From Bacteroidales bacterium (GTDB taxonomy: Bacteria; Bacteroidota; Bacteroidia; Bacteroidales; Marinilabiliaceae): a stretch of 64,000 nt of DNA. The position numbers were made by a program, and so were the translations under genes. Position 1 is the stretch's first letter; each line of letters starts with the position of its first letter. Where the stretch lies: assembly GCA_024401395.1 (NCBI GenBank), contig JAKSLD010000011.1, forward strand, positions 1-64,000, given 5' to 3'. This document shows positions 29,758-40,100 of this stretch, piece after piece. A model generated the notes under the pieces. The model was not told where the DNA came from. It was given only the letters and a program-made list of their open reading frames with translations, and did no database searches.

Positions 29758-31182
29758 TTAATTCTTTTTCGACCAAAGGTAGAAACATATAGCAGAAACG
29801 ACAGTTGCTGCTATACCTATTATATAGGAGAAATCCTGCAAGGCAGGGAATACTCCGCCAAGGCACTCTGGGGCAACGCACATATACGTGGTGCAGACAG
29901 CTGTCATGAACAGAGCTGGGATAAGAGTAACGAAATATGCCTTCTTAGTCGAGAAGAGATATACCGTGATAGCCCAGAGAGTAAATACAGACAATGTCTG
30001 GTTGCACCATGCGAAGTATCTCCAGATAATAGCGAAACCGTTCTTATCTATGAGGCTATAGGCGAGGATGCCTATTGTCAGGACGAACAAAGGTATAGAT
30101 ACCATAAGACGGCGAGGTATGCTGCGCTGTTCCATATTTATAGCGTCGGCCACCATAAGGCGTGCAGAGCGAAGTGCAGTATCGCCCGAAGTAATAGGAG
30201 CAAATACGATGCCCAGCATAGCGAGGATATAACCAAACGAGCCCAGCCAGTCGTGACAGATGCTCTTAGCTACTGCCGCGCCCGAAAAAACCTTGCCAGT
30301 TTCATCGGCAATGCCATTCTCTGCGAAGAAATATGTAGCCACGGCAGCCCAAATGAGAGCCACAATACCTTCAGTTACCATAGCACCATAGAAAATAGGG
30401 CGTCCGATGCGTACATTCTTCATACAGCGAGCCATGAGAGGCGACTGAGTAGCATGGAATCCGCTTATAGCTCCGCAAGCGATAGAGATGAACATCATAG
30501 GGAATATAGGGTTGGTCTCGTATTTAGTACCGAAGCCATTCCACATCTCAGGGAGTTCAGGCTGCTTGATAAGGAGCATGACCAGTAGGCCTAGAGCCAT
30601 AAAGATGAGGGCTATAGCAAATATCGGGTATACTCGACCTATTATCTTATCTATAGGAAGAAGTGTTGCCAATACATAGTATGCAAATATTATCGCGATC
30701 CAGAGAAATGGATTCCATTCCGTCATGCTGGCCAATATCTCGGCTGGGCCACTTACAAATACAGCCCCGACAAGTATCATAAGAATAATGGCGAATACAC
30801 CGAACACCTTCTGGGTGTTTTTGCCAAGATAGCGCCCGATGATCTGAGGTAGACTCTCACCATCATTGGAGAGAGAAATCATTCCAGCAAGAAAATCGTG
30901 TACAGCTCCAGCGAATATAGTACCTAAGACAATCCATAGGTAAGAGGCAGTACCGAATTTTGCGCCCATGATGGCACCGAAAATAGGACCAAGACCTGCG
31001 ATGTTGAGAAATTGTATCATAAATACGCGCCAAGAAGGTAACGGGAGGTAGTCCACACCATCTGGATGCACCATTGCTGGTGTCTTCTTGGAATAATCAG
31101 GAGCAAAAACTCGCTCCACAAAAGCGCCATATACAAAATAGCCTGCTATTAATAGTAATAAAGCAATAGAAAAAGTAACCAT
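29758..31182 (-). CDS. cstA: CstA-family transporter (carbon starvation protein)
   Basis: Inner-membrane protein with about 13 hydrophobic segments, CstA N-terminal family, whose studied members take up peptides or pyruvate. 474 residues is typical of the short Bacteroidota form versus ~700 in E. coli CstA. The motif AGLGPIFGAIMGAKFG and HDFLAGMISLSNDGESLP are diagnostic. Its -7 box is at 31230-31237. The substrate is not decided. Confidence 0.9.
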   Translation of the reverse strand: MVTFSIALLLLIAGYFVYGAFVERVFAPDYSKKTPAMVHPDGVDYLPLPSWRVFMIQFLNIAGLGPIFGAIMGAKFGTASYLWIVLGTIFAGAVHDFLAGMISLSNDGESLPQIIGRYLGKNTQKVFGVFAIILMILVGAVFVSGPAEILASMTEWNPFLWIAIIFAYYVLATLLPIDKIIGRVYPIFAIALIFMALGLLVMLLIKQPELPEMWNGFGTKYETNPIFPMMFISIACGAISGFHATQSPLMARCMKNVRIGRPIFYGAMVTEGIVALIWAAVATYFFAENGIADETGKVFSGAAVAKSICHDWLGSFGYILAMLGIVFAPITSGDTALRSARLMVADAINMEQRSIPRRLMVSIPLFVLTIGILAYSLIDKNGFAIIWRYFAWCNQTLSVFTLWAITVYLFSTKKAYFVTLIPALFMTAVCTTYMCVAPECLGGVFPALQDFSYIIGIAATVVSAICFYLWSKKN

Positions 31183-31229
31183 TGGATATGTGTGAGTATT
31201 ATTTTTATGGGATACCCCTTATCTGCGCA

Positions 31230-31237
31230 CAAAGTTA
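31230..31237 (-). promoter_or_regulatory. -7 box of cstA
   Basis: TAACTTTG on the minus strand, 48 bp upstream of the cstA start. Confidence 0.65.
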
Positions 31238-31290
31238 AGCATTTTTTACACTTTATTTTTTGCTTTTAATTTTTCTTTTCTTAATATTGC

Positions 31291-31322
31291 AGTCATAGTC
31301 ATAACGCGATATGGCTATGACT
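31291..31322. repeat. Inverted repeat upstream of the chemoreceptor gene
   Basis: AGTCATAG and CTATGACT, a perfect 8-bp inverted repeat with a 16-bp spacer, directly beside the tandem repeats at 31321-31392. Confidence 0.55.
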
Positions 31323-31392
31323 AAACTACAACCAATAACTAAACTACAACCAATAACTAAACTACAACCAATAACTAAACTACAACCGATAA
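31321..31392 (+). repeat. Four 18-bp tandem repeats
   Basis: CTAAACTACAACCAATAA repeated at 31321, 31339, 31357 and 31375, the last with one change. It lies in the leader of the chemoreceptor gene, about 85 bp upstream of its ATG. Confidence 0.92.
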
Positions 31393-31477
31393 ATAATAAA
31401 CAACAATCTAATAAAAAAAGCACTATTATCTTATACCTAATAAGAATCAAATAATAACTACATAAAAACTACAACCC

Positions 31478-33307
31478 ATGAAAATAAACCTTTCCTTTAA
31501 GAGCATTAAGATGATGCTTCTTACCTCAATCGCTGGAACTTGTACTTTGGCATGTGTCATCCTTGGTGGCGTTGCAGCTTATTTGGGCACGCAAGGCTTG
31601 AAAGATGAGGTGGCTAACACACTATCCATTGAATCAGAGACGGTGTGTAACGAAATCAATGACAACATTACCCTTCGTTCTTCGCAGGTACATCAACTTG
31701 CATCCCTGAGTTTGTTCAATAACCGTGAAGAGGGTTTCGATGTGACGAATACGGCAGAGATTGAGCCTATGATCAACGAGCTAAAGAAGCTCCTCAAGGC
31801 CGACCCTGTCATTGCTCGTTTTGTATTGATCGATATGAATGGTATCGGCATCACAACAGATGGCAATGTCAGTGACCTTTCGGATCGTGACTACTATTCG
31901 GAGTGTTTGTCAAAGGGTAAAGCTGACGCTGTATTGATAACATCCCGTTCGACAGGCAAGCAGACAGTTATGTATAGCTCTCTCATTCAGAATGAGGAGG
32001 GAGAACCTCTCGGCGTATTAGCTCTCGGCATTGATGGGTCATTCTATTCAAACCTGGTAAGTAATATCTCGTTGGGTTCTCTTCATCCTATGATTATCGA
32101 TAGGAATGGTAATATGATTGCACATTCCGATTATCAGCATGTTATTGATGGATATAATATTGTTGATGATAAGGAGGCGAATTATGCAGAGCAGTATACC
32201 CATATCTTGGCAAAGAGATCAGGTGGTAGTACACGTTATGATATAGATGGCAAAGAGGCCATGGTTGGTTATGCACAGGTAAAGGGTGCGGACTGGGTTA
32301 CTATCACACCTATGCTTGTTGACGATACCGCTACACTGGCGACGACAACAGTTCAAGTTGGTACTACATTCTTCCTTATTGTCATATATTGCATATTGGT
32401 TTCGTTCTTTGTGGCACATCGAGTTGGTGAGCCTTTGGCTGTTATCTCGAAAATAGTTAATGATATGTCAGAAGGCGATTTGCAGATGGCAAATCTCAAT
32501 GCACGAGAGTGGAAAGTTCTTACCAGCCGTAGTGACGAGATAGGTAAATTAGGTAAGGCGATTGTCAAACTGACGACCAAACTGAAGACTATTATCAACG
32601 ATATTCAGTCTACTTGTGCCGATGTTAATGATAACGCGAGCCAGATAAGCAACTCTAGTCAGGAGGTTACTATCGGTGCTAATGCACAGGCAAGTGCTGC
32701 AGAAGAGGTAGCCAGCACAATGGAGCAGATGACATCTGGTATACGTCTGAATGCTGAGAATGCAACACATACATTAGAGATTGCACAAAAGAATATCCAG
32801 TCTAGCCTCGAGTCGGCAGAGACAGTGCAGCAGACTCTTGCGTATATGCGTCAGATCGAGGAGAAGGTTGGTATTGTAGAGTCTATTGCTCAGCAGACAA
32901 ATATTCTTGCGCTTAATGCAGCTGTAGAGGCAGCTCGTGCTGGTCAGTCTGGCCGTGGTTTCGCTATTGTCGCAGGAGAGGTTCGTAAACTTGCCGAACT
33001 TAGTCAGCAGGCCGCAGCAGATATTACAGGTATCGTATCGCGCAGTGCCGCAGCTTCAGAAGCTAGCGGTCGTGTTATGACTTCTTTGGTTCCTGAGATT
33101 CAGCAGACAGGTTCGCTTGTCAAAGAGATTGCGGTGTCAAGTCAGGAGCAGAACACAGGCGCTGAGCAAATCAATGTTGCTATGCACCAGATGAATAGTG
33201 TTACTCAGCAGAATGCGGCGGCTTCTGAGCAGTTGTCTAGTATGGCTCAAGAGTTGTCAGCTCTCGCATCCACACTTTTGGGCACTGTGGCATTCTTCAA
33301 AGTCTAA
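31478..33307 (+). CDS. Methyl-accepting chemotaxis protein
   Basis: Membrane receptor of 609 residues. First membrane helix ~12-35 ([20 protein letters not shown]), extracytoplasmic dCache-like sensor (~40-285, with [16 protein letters not shown] and [15 protein letters not shown]), second helix ~290-312, HAMP (~312-375) and signalling domain with the hairpin tip [20 protein letters not shown] (~466-486) and [16 protein letters not shown]. No che, flagellar or pilus genes are nearby. Such receptors are uncommon in non-flagellated Bacteroidales, so transfer is possible. It may instead feed a Che-like or gliding-linked system elsewhere. Confidence 0.93.
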   Translation: MKINLSFKSIKMMLLTSIAGTCTLACVILGGVAAYLGTQGLKDEVANTLSIESETVCNEINDNITLRSSQVHQLASLSLFNNREEGFDVTNTAEIEPMINELKKLLKADPVIARFVLIDMNGIGITTDGNVSDLSDRDYYSECLSKGKADAVLITSRSTGKQTVMYSSLIQNEEGEPLGVLALGIDGSFYSNLVSNISLGSLHPMIIDRNGNMIAHSDYQHVIDGYNIVDDKEANYAEQYTHILAKRSGGSTRYDIDGKEAMVGYAQVKGADWVTITPMLVDDTATLATTTVQVGTTFFLIVIYCILVSFFVAHRVGEPLAVISKIVNDMSEGDLQMANLNAREWKVLTSRSDEIGKLGKAIVKLTTKLKTIINDIQSTCADVNDNASQISNSSQEVTIGANAQASAAEEVASTMEQMTSGIRLNAENATHTLEIAQKNIQSSLESAETVQQTLAYMRQIEEKVGIVESIAQQTNILALNAAVEAARAGQSGRGFAIVAGEVRKLAELSQQAAADITGIVSRSAAASEASGRVMTSLVPEIQQTGSLVKEIAVSSQEQNTGAEQINVAMHQMNSVTQQNAAASEQLSSMAQELSALASTLLGTVAFFKV

Positions 33308-33344
33308 TATGTTGGTTTATTGATATTGTAGGTTGTTAAAAACG

Positions 33345-33388
33345 GAAGAGGCACATTGCAGATTTGCAATGTGCCTCTTCTTCTTGGA
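33345..33388. terminator. Bidirectional terminator
   Basis: GAAGAGGCACATTGCA / TGCAATGTGCCTCTTC, a 16-bp perfect stem with loop GATT, between the convergent chemoreceptor and DUF3108 genes. Confidence 0.92.
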
Positions 33389-33407
33389 GAGCATTAACCT
33401 TCATTTC

Positions 33408-34247
33408 CTAATCTCCATATTGTGCCACATGAGCCAATCCCGAGCATGAAGTAAGTTCGCAAGAGAAAGAACCTACAAACATTTTGAACTCTAGCTTGAT
33501 TGGCAATCTGTTGTCGTCTGCAGATATCCACATAACCATATCATCCTTGCTCTTGAATGATTTGCTGACCTCACAAACTGGTGTGAACTTGTAGCAACGA
33601 ACCTTTCCCCACTTAGTCTTTACCATTTCAAGTCCGCGATAGCAAACACTCATAGGATATATCTTACCGCTGAAATATGTATCGTAGCTGATGGTGTCGC
33701 CAATATTCATTGAGTTGTTGAAGTTATTATTGCGAGCATAGTACAATGCAGAAATAACATCACGCATCTTGCCGTTTACAGTCTCGGTAGTGTCCTTGTC
33801 GCCCTTGCGAGTCTCCTTATGGATAGATACGCTGCCGTTATTGTTGTCGTAAGTAGTGCAGTCGAAGTAGTGATACTTTCCCTCATTTACCTTTCTGTAT
33901 GACATAAGAGGCAGCTGGGTAGCCTTGTCCATATAAGTCTCGTAGGTGTCACGTACCTCGAAGATAGCATCTGCGAGGCCAGTAGTCTTGCCGGCAACGG
34001 TAATGTGCTCTACGCTGTGCCCGTCAATAATGGTATCCTTGACGAAGAAATGACCCTCTCCGCCCTTTATGAATCCATATTTTACAGTGTACTTCAAGTC
34101 CTCGCCAGCGCGGAAAGCATGATGGCCGGTTGGCTTGATGTTGTCGTTTGCTGTTGCTGATGAATTCTTCTCTGCCATAGCAACTGTTGACATGGTAGCC
34201 ATTGCTACAATAGCTATTGCCAATATTCTATTCATTGCGTTCATCAT
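33408..34247 (-). CDS. Exported DUF3108 family protein
   Basis: 279 residues with signal peptide ending near 25 (MNRILAIAIVAMATMSTVAMA; the ATG at 34235 is an alternative start). The mature part begins FRAGEDLKYTVKYGFIKGGE, the hallmark of DUF3108, a beta-barrel-like periplasmic family of unknown role that is widespread in Gram-negative bacteria. KVRCYKFTPVCEVSKSFKSKDD and MVMWISADDNRLPIKLEFKM also fit. Monocistronic, divergent from umuD. Confidence 0.83.
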   Translation of the reverse strand: MMNAMNRILAIAIVAMATMSTVAMAEKNSSATANDNIKPTGHHAFRAGEDLKYTVKYGFIKGGEGHFFVKDTIIDGHSVEHITVAGKTTGLADAIFEVRDTYETYMDKATQLPLMSYRKVNEGKYHYFDCTTYDNNNGSVSIHKETRKGDKDTTETVNGKMRDVISALYYARNNNFNNSMNIGDTISYDTYFSGKIYPMSVCYRGLEMVKTKWGKVRCYKFTPVCEVSKSFKSKDDMVMWISADDNRLPIKLEFKMFVGSFSCELTSCSGLAHVAQYGD

Positions 34248-34309
34248 AATCTTAGAGGTTAAAGTTTAACATTGTATCTATCCCAATACAAACTGCGTGC
34301 CAAAAAACT

Positions 34310-34317
34310 TATCTTTG
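34310..34317 (+). promoter_or_regulatory. Candidate -7 box for umuD
   Basis: TATCTTTG fits TAnnTTTG, about 120 bp upstream of umuD. The inverted 11-bp array lies within the resulting leader. Confidence 0.5.
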
Positions 34318-34369
34318 TGTCGAAGAATCTCAAGAATGGTGTAAATGGCTATTTGTATACGGTCGCAAA

Positions 34370-34412
34370 ATAAAAAAACTGCGAGCAACCTTATACTTCC
34401 CTTATACATCCC
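34370..34412 (-). repeat. 11-bp-period element, inverted (copy VI)
   Basis: On the minus strand: GTATAAG units 11 bp apart, then GTTGCTCGCAG and a T run. The 30-bp stretch matches 54086-54116 almost exactly in the opposite orientation. Confidence 0.75.
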
Positions 34413-34436
34413 CGAGTATAGACATAGTACAGATAT

Positions 34437-34877
34437 ATGGATAAGGTAGAAATTTACAATACTGATGTCTCTACGGAATATGAATTGCCGTTTGCAGATG
34501 GAGGCATCCACGCAGGCTTCCCAAGCCCTGCTCAGGACTATATGTGTAAGTCGCTGGATTTGAATAAATTAATTATTCGACATCCCTCGTCGACATTCTA
34601 CGGTAGAGTCGTGGGCGATTCCATGATTGGCGAAGATATAGCGCAAGGAGATATTGTCGTAATAGATAAGTCGCTGACACCCAGGCATGGAGATATTGCA
34701 GTGTGCTTTGTAGATGGAGAATTTACCCTTAAGTTTATTAACATAATAAACGGCCGTATAATCCTCTGTCCGGCCAATAGTAATTATCCGCAGATAGAAA
34801 TCGAAGAAGGAGACGATTTCAGAGTGTGGGGAGTCGTCACACACACTATCAGGAATCACAGAAAGAGAAGAGAATGA
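34437..34877 (+). CDS. umuD: UmuD-like S24 autoprotease
   Basis: LexA/UmuD-family serine protease that trims itself on RecA filaments to regulate a translesion polymerase. Of 146 residues, S62 in GDSMI and K99 in FTLKF form the dyad, the same spacing as S60/K97 of E. coli UmuD. The predicted cleavage point is A26-G27 in IHAGFPSPAQDY (C24-G25 in E. coli). No helix-turn-helix is present, so it is not LexA. UmuC/DinB does not follow; the next gene is a PpiD-like foldase. Confidence 0.9.
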   Translation: MDKVEIYNTDVSTEYELPFADGGIHAGFPSPAQDYMCKSLDLNKLIIRHPSSTFYGRVVGDSMIGEDIAQGDIVVIDKSLTPRHGDIAVCFVDGEFTLKFINIINGRIILCPANSNYPQIEIEEGDDFRVWGVVTHTIRNHRKRRE

Positions 34878-34918
34878 ATATTTTGCTCCGTATCGCTTTA
34901 ATCTTTGAAAATAAATGT

Positions 34919-34926
34919 TAACTTTG
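34919..34926 (+). promoter_or_regulatory. -7 box of the PpiD-like gene
   Basis: TAACTTTG fits TAnnTTTG, 45 bp upstream of the start at 34972. Confidence 0.65.
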
Positions 34927-34971
34927 CGCCCCAAACGAATAATTCACTAGTAAGTAGTATTAAAATTAAAT

Positions 34972-37023
34972 ATGGCAACTTTACAGTCCCTACGCAACAA
35001 GGCAGGCATCGCTTTGACTGTCCTTATAGGATTGGCCCTTTTGGCATTTATCCTTGGCGATTTGTTTAATAACGGAAATAACATCTTCCAAGATAACGAT
35101 ACAATTGGTTTTGTAGACGGCGAGAAGATTAAGTATCAGGATTATCAGAATGAGATTCAGAAGAACGAGGACTACTTCAAGATGGTTCAGGGTGCTTCTC
35201 TCAATGAAGATATGCAGAATCAGCTCCGTGAGAGCGTATGGCGTCAGATGGTAAGCGACAAGGTACTTGCTAAGGTATATGACAATGCTGGTGTTGAGGT
35301 TTCTTCAAACGAGCTCATCGATATGGTAGCAGGCAACCACATCTCTCCTATGATGTATCAGTTCTTTGCAGACCCACAGACAGGTGCATACAACAAGATG
35401 CAGGCAATGAACTTTATGCAGGCAGTTTCTTCTGCTGATCCTTCACAGGTAGACGGTCGTTCACTCCTCTTCTGGGAGATGCTCCAGACAAATATGGTAC
35501 GTGAGCGTGAGAGTGCAAAATATATGACAGCTCTCGCAAAGGGTCTCTATACAACAAAGGCTGAGAAGGCTAACGAGGCTGCTCTTCGTTCAAAGACAGC
35601 TGACGTTGCTTTCGTAGGTGTTCGTTACGCAGCTATTCCTGATTCAGCAGTTTCTATCAAGAAGTCTGAGGTTGAGAAGGTATACAATCAGCACAAGAAT
35701 GACTATAAGGTAGATGATACACGCGATATCGAGTATGTAACATTCCCAATCGCTGCAACAGACGAGGATGTTGAGAACATCAAGAATGCTGTAGCAGATA
35801 TGATTGCTGACTTCAAGGCTTCTGAGGATGCTCAGGCATACGCTCAGATGAACGCTCAGAATCCTGTAGCTCCAAGATTCATGACAGAGAATCAGCTCTC
35901 TAAGACACTTGCTGATGCAGTAGCAACTCTCAATGAGGGTGACGTATTTGGTCCATACCGTGAGGGTGATGCTTTCAAGATCAGCCGCCTTGTATCGGTT
36001 GCACAGCGTCCTGACTCAGTAAAGGCAGCACATATTCTTCTCCGCAGCAATATCGAGAAGGCCGACAGCCTCTTCAAGGCAGCTAAGAATGGTGCTAACT
36101 TCGCAGCAATGGCTCGTACATTCTCTGAGGATCCAGGTTCGGCTATCAATGGAGGCGACCTCGATTGGTTTATGGACGGTGTGATGGTTCCTGAGTTCAA
36201 TGAGGCTTGCTTCAATGGTAAGAAGGGTGATATCGTAATGATTGAGTCGCAGTATGGTAAGCACATCATCAAGATTCAGGACAAGGGTGTTCCAGTAAAG
36301 AAGTATAGCTTCGCTACAATCGACAAGGCTATCGAGTACAGCCGTGATACACATCAGGCAGTTTACTCTGAGGCTCAGACATTCGCTACAAAGCATACAA
36401 AGAGAGCTTCATTTGAGTCAGCAATCGATACTCTCAACCTCGTTAAGCGTTATGGCAATAGCATTCGCAAGAACGCATACAGCGTAAATAACCTCCGCGG
36501 AGCTAGAGAACTCGTTAAGTGGGCATTCAAGGCAAATATTGATGAGGTATCAGAGCTCTTCGAGATTGGCGACCAGTTCGTAGTTGCAGTTCTCGTTAAG
36601 CAGCAGGATAAGGGTTATGCTTCAGTTTCTGATGTTGAGGCAGTTATTTCAAACGATCTCCTCAAGGATAAGAAAGCTGCTCTCGTAGCAGAGTCTGTTA
36701 AGGGTTTGAATCTTGCACAGATTGCAGACAAGTATAATACAAAGGTTGATTCTGCATCAACAGTAAACTACGCTATCAACTCAGTAACAGGTGCTGGTCT
36801 CGAGCCTGCTCTCGTTGGTCAGATTATGGCAGCAGCTGAGAAGGCACAGTCGGGTGTAGTTCGCGGTCAGAATGCAGCATACGTATTCTCAGTTAACAAG
36901 TTCAACGAGAACCCATCAGCTCCAGAGTACAGCAATGCTCAGCAGATCAACGCATTCTCTAACTACGTATACCAAGTTATTATGGACGTAGACACAGAGG
37001 ATAACAGAATCAAGTTCTATTAA
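34972..37023 (+). CDS. PpiD-like peptidylprolyl isomerase/foldase
   Basis: Membrane-anchored periplasmic chaperone helping outer-membrane and periplasmic proteins fold. 683 residues: one N-terminal membrane helix (~13-32, ALTVLIGLALLAFILGD), SurA_N-like domain beginning GFVDGEKIKYQDYQNEI, parvulin PPIase (~350-440, KAAHILLRSN ... SEDPGSAINGGDLDWF ... YGKHIIKIQDKG), and a long helical C-terminus. Codon use is strongly biased to highly expressed choices. Its own promoter and a terminator at 37048 suggest a monocistronic unit. Confidence 0.92.
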   Translation: MATLQSLRNKAGIALTVLIGLALLAFILGDLFNNGNNIFQDNDTIGFVDGEKIKYQDYQNEIQKNEDYFKMVQGASLNEDMQNQLRESVWRQMVSDKVLAKVYDNAGVEVSSNELIDMVAGNHISPMMYQFFADPQTGAYNKMQAMNFMQAVSSADPSQVDGRSLLFWEMLQTNMVRERESAKYMTALAKGLYTTKAEKANEAALRSKTADVAFVGVRYAAIPDSAVSIKKSEVEKVYNQHKNDYKVDDTRDIEYVTFPIAATDEDVENIKNAVADMIADFKASEDAQAYAQMNAQNPVAPRFMTENQLSKTLADAVATLNEGDVFGPYREGDAFKISRLVSVAQRPDSVKAAHILLRSNIEKADSLFKAAKNGANFAAMARTFSEDPGSAINGGDLDWFMDGVMVPEFNEACFNGKKGDIVMIESQYGKHIIKIQDKGVPVKKYSFATIDKAIEYSRDTHQAVYSEAQTFATKHTKRASFESAIDTLNLVKRYGNSIRKNAYSVNNLRGARELVKWAFKANIDEVSELFEIGDQFVVAVLVKQQDKGYASVSDVEAVISNDLLKDKKAALVAESVKGLNLAQIADKYNTKVDSASTVNYAINSVTGAGLEPALVGQIMAAAEKAQSGVVRGQNAAYVFSVNKFNENPSAPEYSNAQQINAFSNYVYQVIMDVDTEDNRIKFY

Positions 37024-37047
37024 TAGATAGATCTTTAATACTATATT

Positions 37048-37085
37048 CAAGAGGCTACCTATATCGGGTGGCCTCTTGATTTTTC
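37048..37085 (+). terminator. Rho-independent terminator
   Basis: CAAGAGGCTACC / GGTGGCCTCTTG stem with loop TATATCG and T5 after it. Separates the foldase gene from mfd. Confidence 0.85.
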
Positions 37086-37102
37086 TATGAAAGGTATTCA
37101 TT

Positions 37103-40100
37103 ATGCAGTTTGTTCCTACAACACCAGCAGATCAGTTGTTGTCTCTGTACAAGAATGATGACAGAGTCGGTAAGATTAGAGATTTTCTCTCAGATGCTTC
37201 AGCTGAGCAATTATATTTGCGCGGATTGTCATATTCTGCGCGGGCATTAGTTATTGCATCTGTCTGCAAGAGAGGTGTTGTGGTATGTTCGGAGCGTGAT
37301 GATGCACCATATCTGTATCACGACCTCACAAAGTTAGTTGGTGAGGATAAAGTTTTTCTGCTTCCGTCGTCGTTCAAGCATCGTTCGTCGGCTGATGGGT
37401 ATGATGCGCAGAATATTCAGTTGAGGACAGAAGCAGTATCGCAACTCTTTGGCGGACAGGATGTGATAGTAGTTACCCATCCTCAGGCTGCTGCGGAGAA
37501 GGTGATTACGACTACAGATCTGCAAGAGAATACACTTAAATTGAACTGTGGGGAGCGTATTTCGATACAATTTCTTACAGACGTTCTAATAGAATACGGT
37601 TTTGAGCGTGTTGATTTTGTATACGAGCCAGGTCAGTACAGTATTCGTGGTAGTATTGTAGATATTTTTTCTTTCGCATCAGACGTACCATTTCGAATAG
37701 ATTTCTTTGGAGACGAGGTAGACTCTATCCGTACTTTCGAGTTGGACAGCCAGCTTTCCGTTAATAAACTCAATGAAGTTCTGATTGTGCCAGACCTCAG
37801 TATGGGTAGCTCAGAGAATCGTCAGCGTGTTTCCCTCCTAGAAGCACTGCCTGCAGATATGCCATTGTGGGTTGAGCAGCCAAATCTGACTGAGGATTTT
37901 GTGGCGCAAGCCTATGAACAGGCACAGATAGCAGCAAGAAGTGCCGAAACAAGTGCTGCCGAAGGGGCTAAGAGACTGAGTATATCCGATTTTGTGGCAC
38001 CAGAAGATTGGGCAAAGGCTTTGGATAACCATAAGCGTATACTTATGGTAGCTCCTACTACAGCCATCCCCGAGGGAGCGTATAGTATCAATTTCTCAAT
38101 TTTATCACAACCTTCTTTTAAGAAGAATTTTGATCTCCTCGAAGATGATATATATTATCGATTGGCCGATCAGTATCAGGTATATATATTGTCAGATAAC
38201 AGCAGGCAGCTAGAGCGACTTGGTGCGATATTGAAAGAGCGCAAGCGTAAGCTAAAGTATTCAGAAATCAAGACATCACTTCACGCAGGCTTCGTAGATA
38301 CAGTCGCAAGAGTATGTATATATACCGACCATCAGATATTCGAGAGGTATCACAAATATGCTTTGCGTAATGAAAAGATGCGCACCTCGCAGCAGAGCCT
38401 TACGCTAAAGGAGCTTTCGCAGTTGAAAGTAGGTGATTATGTCGTGCATATTGACCACGGAATCTGTATTTTCAATGGATTGACCTCCCAGAACATCAAT
38501 GGCAGGATTACCGAGACAGTTCTCCTGTCCTTCGCGGGAAGTGACAGAATTTTTGTCAATGTACAGTCGCTCCATAAGATATCAAAATATAGAGGCAAAG
38601 AAGGAGTAGAGCCAAAGATACGAGCTCTAGGTTCGGCATATTGGGATAATCTCAAGGAGAAAACCAAGAAACACGTTAAGGATATTGCCTCTAATCTTAT
38701 AAAATTATATGCAAGGCGTAAAGATGAAGAAGGATATGCATTCTCTCCAGATACATTCTTGCAGCAAGAGCTAGAGGCCTCCTTCTTGTATGAAGATACG
38801 CCAGACCAATATAAGGCGACACAAGCGATAAAGAAAGATATGGAGAAAAAGGCTCCTATGGACAGACTTGTGTGTGGAGATGTAGGTTTCGGTAAGACAG
38901 AGTTAGCTATTCGTGCAGCATTCAAGGCAGTGTCTGACAACAAGCAAGTTGCGGTGCTCGTTCCTACGACAGTATTGGCATTTCAGCACTATAATACATT
39001 CAAGGCCAGGCTCAAGGATTTTCCTTGTACCATAGAATATATATCCCGTCTCAGGAAGACATCAGAGACACGAGCCGTCCTAAAAGGTGTCAAGGAAGGA
39101 AGCGTCAATATAGTTATTGGTACACACCGACTTATAGGTAAAGATGTAGAGTTCAAGGACCTTGGGTTGCTTATTATAGATGAGGAACAGAGGTTTGGTG
39201 TGGCAGTGAAAGAAAAACTTAAAGAACTGAAAGTCAACGTAGATACGCTGACCCTTACGGCTACACCTATACCACGTACGTTGCAATTCTCTCTTATGGG
39301 TGCTAGAGACCTCAGCGTGCTACAGACTCCGCCTTCAAACAGGCAGCCTATACAGACAGAAGTCAGGGTGTTCAGTGAAGAAGCTATGTGTGAGGCTATT
39401 AAGTTTGAGGTAGACAGAGGCGGACAAGTATTTATCATAAATAACCGCATCAACCACCTGATGGAACTACAGAGAGTTCTTGCTAAGTTGATGCCAGATT
39501 TGAGGACAGTTGTCGGGCACGGGCAGATGGACGGTATGCAGCTAGAGTCCATAATGCTAGATTTTATTGACGGAGAATATGACGTATTATTGGCAACGAC
39601 AATCATAGAATCTGGTTTGGATATACCAAATGCAAATACGATTATTATAAACAATGCCCATATGTTTGGCCTCAGTGAGCTACACCAGCTAAGAGGGCGA
39701 GTAGGCAGGAGCAACAAGAAGGCATACTGCTATCTCTTTGCTCCGCCATTGGCGCAACTAACCCAAGAAGGGCGTCGACGCCTAAAGATTATCGGAGAAT
39801 TCTCAGACCTTGGTAGTGGATTCAATATTGCTATGCAAGACTTAGATATTCGAGGTACGGGTAATGTTTTAGGTGCAGAACAGAGCGGTTTTATCTCAGA
39901 TATAGGCTACGAAGCATATCAGAAGATATTGCAAGAGGCACTTATTGAGCTGAAACAGAACGAGTATAAAGAACTGTTCAAAGACGAAAAAGGGAACGGC
40001 GACGAAGAAGAAGGAGAGAGCCTGAAGATAGATGAATTAGTATTTGTATCTGATACACAGATAGATACTGATGAGGAGGCTATTTTCCCACAGACATATA

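Noticed and set aside
31321-31392. Possible CRISPR array
   Set aside because: Repeats of 18 bp are contiguous without spacers and no cas gene is near.
31253-31450. Minus-strand 65-residue frame with repeated SLVIGC
   Set aside because: Produced by the 18-bp tandem repeats, whose length is a multiple of three; it also overlaps the leader of the chemoreceptor gene and the cstA promoter side.
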